Below are positions 8,315 to 12,031 of a stretch of DNA of 12,031 nt, piece by piece. The notes beneath the pieces are model-generated. The model was not told where the DNA came from, did no database searches, and was given only the letters and a program-made list of their open reading frames with translations. Position 1 is the first letter of the stretch; every line of letters begins with the position of its first letter. A program made the position numbers and the translations under genes. The stretch spans positions 225,032 to 237,062 of the forward strand of contig DGQK01000022.1 of NCBI GenBank assembly GCA_002390745.1, read 5' to 3'. The DNA is from Bacteroidetes bacterium UBA4416. Lineage in GTDB: Bacteria > Bacteroidota > Bacteroidia > B-17B0 > Aurantibacillaceae.

Positions 8315-9208
8315 TCAGCTGATGCGCTTTTTTCGCATAAGGAACAACAGGCCTGCAAGATAGCCCGCAAGCCCACCCATAAGAATGTACCATTGCCTGC
8401 TGTGGCTTACGATGTAAGAAGCATTGAAGCCAACCATCACCTCAAAACTGTTGTTCATGATTTTTCTTGTATTAATCCCGATCAGGCGTTCGTAAGAAAG
8501 CATACCGCGGTTATAAATGGGTACAGGGTCGACGGCTTCTCCGTAAACAACACCATTCCCTGTTCCCCGGGTTACGATTGATTGATTCACAATCTGTTTC
8601 AGGCTGTCGATCTCCTTCACTTCATCCTGAATTTTCGACTCGATTTTTTCCAACGACTTCATTTCGATTTCCTTGATTCTTTGGGCGTGCTCGTTTGATT
8701 CGAGGTAGTCCATAATACCCTTTTGCAACGCCGGTAATACCGAATTGGAATACACTTCTGCCTCAACTTTAAACGGGATCAATACTTTGAGCGAATCGGA
8801 GTATTGTTTGGCTACATTCGTGTTCAGTGGCTTGTAAATAAGTTGACGGATTTCTTTGGCATCTTTCTTATCCATGTGCAACGTTTTGGCCAGCGCCTCG
8901 TTGTCGCTACCCGGATCGATCATGAAATTCAGATTTTCAATCATGATCGCACAGTAATAATTATCAAGACGGTTATGGGATATTGAAAGTTCCGATTTGT
9001 AATAGGGCCTCATTTTATAAGAGATACCCAAACCAATACCCGCGGCAACTAAAACAAATGCAGCCAATACCACAATATTTCTTACAGAGAAATCGATTAA
9101 ACGTAGTATGCCATTAAAAAGTCCGGCAATACCTTGTTTAAGGCTTCTCAAAATAAATAACAGGTCAATTTCTTCCCGTTTAGTCGTGTTCGTCTGATTT
9201 GTGTCCAT
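8315..9208 (-). CDS. Wzz-like chain-length determinant / polysaccharide co-polymerase without kinase domain
   Basis: The 297-residue protein has two membrane helices, near 44-63 and 272-291, with a hydrophilic middle that should lie in the periplasm. That is the layout of Wzz/PCP proteins, which set the length of polymer made by Wzy. The N-terminal cytoplasmic segment EEIDLLFILRSL (12-23) resembles the conserved start of Wzz domains. A charged stretch at about 172-208 looks like a coiled coil, as in the periplasmic arm of the family. The proline-rich motif often found before the second helix is not seen; the region reads SYIVSHSRQWYILMGG. There is no Walker-type tyrosine kinase domain after the second helix, only MRKKRIS, so it is not a Wzc. 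ATG 9208 is the start. The 140 bp before it (9209-9348) hold AT-rich sequence and no convincing promoter pair, so it may be co-transcribed with the sugar-phosphate transferase upstream. Confidence 0.72.
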   Translation of the reverse strand: MDTNQTNTTKREEIDLLFILRSLKQGIAGLFNGILRLIDFSVRNIVVLAAFVLVAAGIGLGISYKMRPYYKSELSISHNRLDNYYCAIMIENLNFMIDPGSDNEALAKTLHMDKKDAKEIRQLIYKPLNTNVAKQYSDSLKVLIPFKVEAEVYSNSVLPALQKGIMDYLESNEHAQRIKEIEMKSLEKIESKIQDEVKEIDSLKQIVNQSIVTRGTGNGVVYGEAVDPVPIYNRGMLSYERLIGINTRKIMNNSFEVMVGFNASYIVSHSRQWYILMGGLAGYLAGLLFLMRKKRIS

Positions 9209-9348
9209 AAATGTACGTTCGTAGTTTCGCCCTATCCGGTGTGTCGCAGTTTTAAGAGCGATCTAAAATAATAAATAAATCTTGTTTCTGACACGGGGAA
9301 TTGTTTTTTAACCGCTGGCATTCTCCAAATAGCCAACCCAAAAGAAGC

Positions 9349-10689
9349 TTAGTACACATTCTTAGTCGAGCCGAACACCGAAAACACCGTGGCGTATACC
9401 ACTTTCAGATCGAGGTAGAATGACCAGTTCTCAATATAAAAGCGGTCCATACGCACACGCATTTTCATCAGGTACAGATCGTGCTGCGTCTCACCGCGGT
9501 ATCCCATTACCTGCGACAGGCCTGTAATGCCGGGTTTTACCAGGTGCCGCAGCATGTATTTATCCACCAGCTGCGAATACTCTTCCGTATGTTTCAGCAT
9601 GTGCGGGCGCGGCCCCACTACCGACATCGTGCCCCAGAGCACGTTGAAAAATTGAGGCAGTTCATCAAGGCTTGTTCTGCGCAGGAAAGCGCCGATCTTC
9701 GTCACCCGCGGATCGTTGCGTTGCGCCTGCGCCGTATTGGCACTGTTGTTTACCACCATTGTCCGGAACTTCAGGCATTTGAAAGACTTGTTGAGCAGGC
9801 CTGTACGCTCCTGCGCAAAGAGCACTGGCCCGCGCGAATCAATCAGGATCAGAATGGCGATCAACGGGAACAGCCACGACAAAATGAACACGATCACACC
9901 CAGCGAAAAAACAATGTCGAAGATACGTTTGGCGAGCTTGTTCGGGAGCTCGTCGAAAGGATTCTTACGCAGCGCCAACAGTGGAATATACTCCAGGAAG
10001 GTCGTCACAAAATTGCGGCCAAAAACGCCCGATGAATCCGGAATAACCCTGATGAGGATCAGGTTGTTCTCTGCAAAATCAATGAGGGCGGAGAGATATT
10101 CCTTGCTTACTTTATCCATCGAGCAGATGATTTCCGACACCTTGTTTTCGAGGCAGTAGCTCATGACATCATCATAGCCGCCGATCACGTTTATCTTATC
10201 GTTGGGCTTTTCGGAGAAAAAACCAAGCACATTAATGCCATATTGTGGCCGGGTATCAATAAACTCTTTCAGGTGAATGCTGTTCACGCTCACGCCCACG
10301 ATCACGATCTTATGCTTGCTTTTGGCGCTTTTGTAAGCTTGTTTGATAGCAAAGAATACGATCGTGCGCCAGCAGAGCAGGAACACAAACAGGAGCAGGG
10401 AAAAACGGATCAGCCCGTAATTGGAAAAGTCGGCTTCATGAAACAATTTGGAATACAGGAAGATAATCAGGTAATAGATCGCAAAAAACTTCGCCAGGTT
10501 AATGAGGTTGATCAGCACACCCGGTAGGCGGTTGATGTAGTAGTTCTGTGAAACAAATGTCCCGATCAACCATAAAACAAGACAAAAAACGACAATATCC
10601 GTTTGCCAGAACAACTCGCCGATAAAAAACAGGCTCAGCGTGATGATTAAGAGTTCCCCAATCAGGTTTAATGACAACAAATACTTCAT
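9349..10689 (-). CDS. Undecaprenyl-phosphate hexose-1-phosphate transferase (polyprenyl glycosylphosphotransferase, WcaJ/EPS sugar transferase family)
   Basis: This 446-residue enzyme starts polysaccharide repeat-unit synthesis by moving a hexose-1-phosphate (often glucose) from UDP-sugar to undecaprenyl phosphate at the inner membrane. Four N-terminal hydrophobic segments (about 8-26, 32-50, 60-79, 93-113) are followed by a Rossmann-like soluble domain (about 126-215, starting KIVIVGVSVN), and a re-entrant or fifth helix at 258-283 that begins the bacterial sugar transferase domain. The catalytic part carries KFRTM (307-311), DPRVTKIGAFLRRTSLDELPQ (326-346) with the essential Asp-Glu pair at 342-343, MSVVGPRP (355-362) and KPGITGLSQV (385-394). 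All are intact and the length is usual for the WcaJ/WbaP-like long forms. ATG 10689 directly begins the first helix. The glucose specificity is the commonest for this architecture but is not proven here. It lies next to valS, on the strand opposite the main operon. Confidence 0.93.
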   Translation of the reverse strand: MKYLLSLNLIGELLIITLSLFFIGELFWQTDIVVFCLVLWLIGTFVSQNYYINRLPGVLINLINLAKFFAIYYLIIFLYSKLFHEADFSNYGLIRFSLLLFVFLLCWRTIVFFAIKQAYKSAKSKHKIVIVGVSVNSIHLKEFIDTRPQYGINVLGFFSEKPNDKINVIGGYDDVMSYCLENKVSEIICSMDKVSKEYLSALIDFAENNLILIRVIPDSSGVFGRNFVTTFLEYIPLLALRKNPFDELPNKLAKRIFDIVFSLGVIVFILSWLFPLIAILILIDSRGPVLFAQERTGLLNKSFKCLKFRTMVVNNSANTAQAQRNDPRVTKIGAFLRRTSLDELPQFFNVLWGTMSVVGPRPHMLKHTEEYSQLVDKYMLRHLVKPGITGLSQVMGYRGETQHDLYLMKMRVRMDRFYIENWSFYLDLKVVYATVFSVFGSTKNVY

Positions 10690-10722
10690 AAAAAGCGTTT
10701 AAGCGCGGGGAATAACATTCGT

Positions 10723-10765
10723 GTTAACAAATTGTGAAATTAACAATTCTCCTAATGTTAACAAA
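10723..10765. repeat. Three direct repeats of (G/A)TTAACAA(A/T) in the promoter region
   Basis: On the + strand GTTAACAAA occurs at 10723-10731 and again at 10757-10765, with ATTAACAAT between them at 10739-10747. The start-to-start distances are 16 and 18 bp. The outer two copies contain the palindrome GTTAAC. The repeats cover the candidate -33 box, the -7 box and the area of the transcript start, so they could be binding sites for a regulator, or simply reflect promoter-like AT-rich sequence. Confidence 0.5.
10735..10765 (-). promoter_or_regulatory. Candidate Bacteroidota-type promoter for the sugar-phosphate transferase gene
   Basis: Read on the minus strand, TTTG (10765-10762) is followed after exactly 19 bases by TAATTTCA (10742-10735). 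The Bacteroidota consensus is TTTG, 19-21 bases, TAnnTTTG; the -33 box matches fully and the -7 box in all but its last two bases. This would place the transcript start near 10728, about 40 bases before the ATG at 10689. The region is AT-rich, so chance matches are possible. Confidence 0.45.
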
Positions 10766-10802
10766 CACTATAAATGAGTATTTTAGATTTATTTACAAAA
10801 AC

Positions 10803-10837
10803 CAACATCCTGCTAATTAGCAAGATGCTGTTTTTTT
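10803..10837 (-). terminator. Hairpin terminator downstream of valS, possibly bidirectional
   Basis: A 12-bp inverted repeat (arms 10803-10814 and 10819-10830) surrounds an AATT loop. In the valS (minus) direction all 12 positions pair if two G-U pairs are allowed, and the stem is followed after two G by five T (10802-10796 region). In the + direction the same stem has two A-C mismatches but is followed by seven T (10831-10837). It lies about 60 bp after the valS stop and before the candidate promoter of the next gene, so it most likely ends the valS transcript. Confidence 0.7.
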
Positions 10838-10888
10838 AATTTCAATAAACTACCACATTTAGGGTATTCCCGCCAATCTAAAAACGGT

Positions 10889-12031
10889 TTACAGAGCTTT
10901 TAATTGCTCCTCGATCGTTTTTATTTTTAACAACGCGTCGCTTTCCTTTTTCCGCTCGATGGCAAGAACCTCTGGTTTGGCATTGGCCACAAATTTTTCG
11001 TTAGCCAGTTTTACCTGTACCGATTTCAGGAATCCCTTATTGTATTCGAGGTCTTTGGTCAGTCGGGCCGTTTCCTCTTCCTTATTGAGGTTGTTGGCCA
11101 GCGGAATAAAAAACTCCGTGGTTTTAACCTGGAATGAGAAGGCGCCATCCACCTTATCTTTCGTGTAGCTGAAGGCGGATAAATTAGCCAGCTTGATGAT
11201 CACCTCGTCGAAGTAGGAGCGGGTAGCATCCGAACGTTCAATAATTTCCAGCTTTTCCTTTGGCGACATTTGCTTTTGCGCGCGAAGGTTCCTGACTGTT
11301 GTCACTAATTCTTTACTTACTTCAAATTCCGCGAGTTGCCTTTGATTCAATTCAGCTTTCGCTTTCGGCCATTCGGCAACGATCACGCAGTCTTTTTCCT
11401 CGCGCTCTTTGATCAGGTGCCAGATCTCTTCTGCAATGAACGGCATCCAGGGGTGAACGATTTTTAAGGCAGTTTCCAGATAATGAATAGTCGCATCATA
11501 AGTCGCCTGGTCTATCGGCAAGGCCTTGCCATCCACAAACTCCGGCTTAATGGCTTCCAGGTACCAGGAGCAGAAATCGTCCCAGATCAGGGCGCGCGTT
11601 GCCATCAGCGCATCGCTCATGCGGTATTTGCTGTAATAGTCATCAATAATAACCAGCTGTTCCGATAACTTATTCTCAAACCAGGTAATGGCTGCTTTGG
11701 AAGATTGCGGCTGTTCAACATCAGCAACTTCAAAGCCTTTGATAAGCCTAAATGCATTCCAGATTTTGTTAGCAAAAAACGCGCCCTGCGAGCAATAACT
11801 CTCATCAAACATCAAATCATTACCGGCCGGTGAAGACAGGAGCATGCCCACACGCACGCCATCGGCGCCGTATTTTGCAATGAGCTCAAGAGGGTCCGGC
11901 GAATTGCCCAGGCTCTTACTCATTTTTCTGCCCAGCTTATCCCTGACAATGCCCGTGAGGTACACATTCGTAAAAGGCTTCTGGTTGGTATACTCTTTAC
12001 CGGCAATGATCATGCGCGCCACCCAGAAAAA
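10889..12031 (-). CDS. valS: Valyl-tRNA synthetase, C-terminal part (5' end outside window)
   Basis: The frame is open to the right edge and the visible 380 residues are the C-terminal part of this class I aminoacyl-tRNA synthetase, which charges tRNA-Val with valine in the cytoplasm. The fragment begins FFWVARMIIAGKEY, then has the KMSKS catalytic loop (36-40) in RDKLGRKMSKSLGNSPDP. An alpha-helical anticodon-binding domain follows, including HPWMPFIAEEIWHLIKE. The last about 65 residues form a charged coiled coil (from NKEEETARL to EEQLKAL), the C-terminal tRNA arm that separates ValS from IleS and LeuS. The GTG at 12022 encodes an internal Val, not a start. Nothing looks broken. It is a core gene and so marks one border of the polysaccharide locus; a hairpin terminator follows its stop. 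Confidence 0.96.
   Translation of the reverse strand, partial: FFWVARMIIAGKEYTNQKPFTNVYLTGIVRDKLGRKMSKSLGNSPDPLELIAKYGADGVRVGMLLSSPAGNDLMFDESYCSQGAFFANKIWNAFRLIKGFEVADVEQPQSSKAAITWFENKLSEQLVIIDDYYSKYRMSDALMATRALIWDDFCSWYLEAIKPEFVDGKALPIDQATYDATIHYLETALKIVHPWMPFIAEEIWHLIKEREEKDCVIVAEWPKAKAELNQRQLAEFEVSKELVTTVRNLRAQKQMSPKEKLEIIERSDATRSYFDEVIIKLANLSAFSYTKDKVDGAFSFQVKTTEFFIPLANNLNKEEETARLTKDLEYNKGFLKSVQVKLANEKFVANAKPEVLAIERKKESDALLKIKTIEEQLKAL

Noticed and set aside
8322..8338. Small hairpin (ATGCG, 7-base loop, CGCAT) near the convergent stops as a terminator for the + operon
   Set aside because: The stem is only 5 bp, it lies inside the end of the Wzz-like gene and no T-run follows it on either strand.
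9209..9348. Separate promoter for the Wzz-like gene in the 140 bp spacer
   Set aside because: A TATTTTAG box resembling a -7 element can be seen on the minus strand, but no TTTG lies 19-21 bases before it.
9481..10035. Long open frame of 184 codons on the + strand opposite the sugar-phosphate transferase
   Set aside because: The gene on the minus strand has intact family motifs throughout this stretch, and the opposite frame reads as a biased Arg/His/Gln-rich shadow with no recognisable domain.

Overview
The window looks like chromosomal DNA from a member of the Bacteroidota, probably in the Sphingobacteriales/Chitinophagales/Cytophagales range. This is an inference from the look of the proteins, A-rich leaders without Shine-Dalgarno sequences, and one promoter candidate close to the Bacteroidota -33/-7 pattern. 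The genus cannot be fixed from the sequence alone. The content is an extracellular or surface polysaccharide (capsule, exopolysaccharide or O-antigen-like) biosynthesis locus of the Wzx/Wzy type, ending next to the housekeeping gene valS. No RNA gene, insertion sequence, CRISPR array or integrase was seen.

Left part, + strand (1-8308): seven tightly packed genes read as one operon whose start lies before the window. In order they are the C-terminal part of a left-handed beta-helix acetyltransferase, a Wzx-like flippase, a capsule-type GT-B glycosyltransferase, a Wzy-like polymerase, a GT4 glycosyltransferase, an O-antigen ligase/polymerase family membrane protein with an added N-terminal extracytoplasmic domain, and a DUF1972-type (rhamnosyltransferase-like) glycosyltransferase. 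Gaps are 21 bp or less, the last four genes are joined by overlaps of 4, about 11 and 38 bp, and three of the starts are GTG or TTG.

Right part, - strand (8315-12031): a Wzz-like chain-length protein without a kinase domain converges on the operon with a 6 bp gap. Upstream of it lies a polyisoprenyl-phosphate hexose-1-phosphate transferase (WcaJ family) that would start the repeat unit. It is preceded by an intergenic region holding a candidate promoter with three TTAACAA-type repeats and the bidirectional-looking hairpin terminator of valS. The valS fragment (KMSKS loop to C-terminus) runs off the right edge.

Inferred division of labour: the WcaJ-like enzyme loads the first sugar phosphate on undecaprenyl phosphate. 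The three glycosyltransferases in view, and probably others upstream, extend the unit, and the acetyltransferase may decorate it. The Wzx-like protein flips it, the Wzy-like protein polymerises it, and the Wzz-like protein sets chain length. The second polymerase/ligase-type protein may transfer the chain to an acceptor or make a second linkage. No Wza outer-membrane exporter or Wzc kinase is seen here. The locus is a fairly typical polysaccharide cluster; its less usual points are the domain-fused ligase-family protein and the presence of two polymerase/ligase-type proteins.
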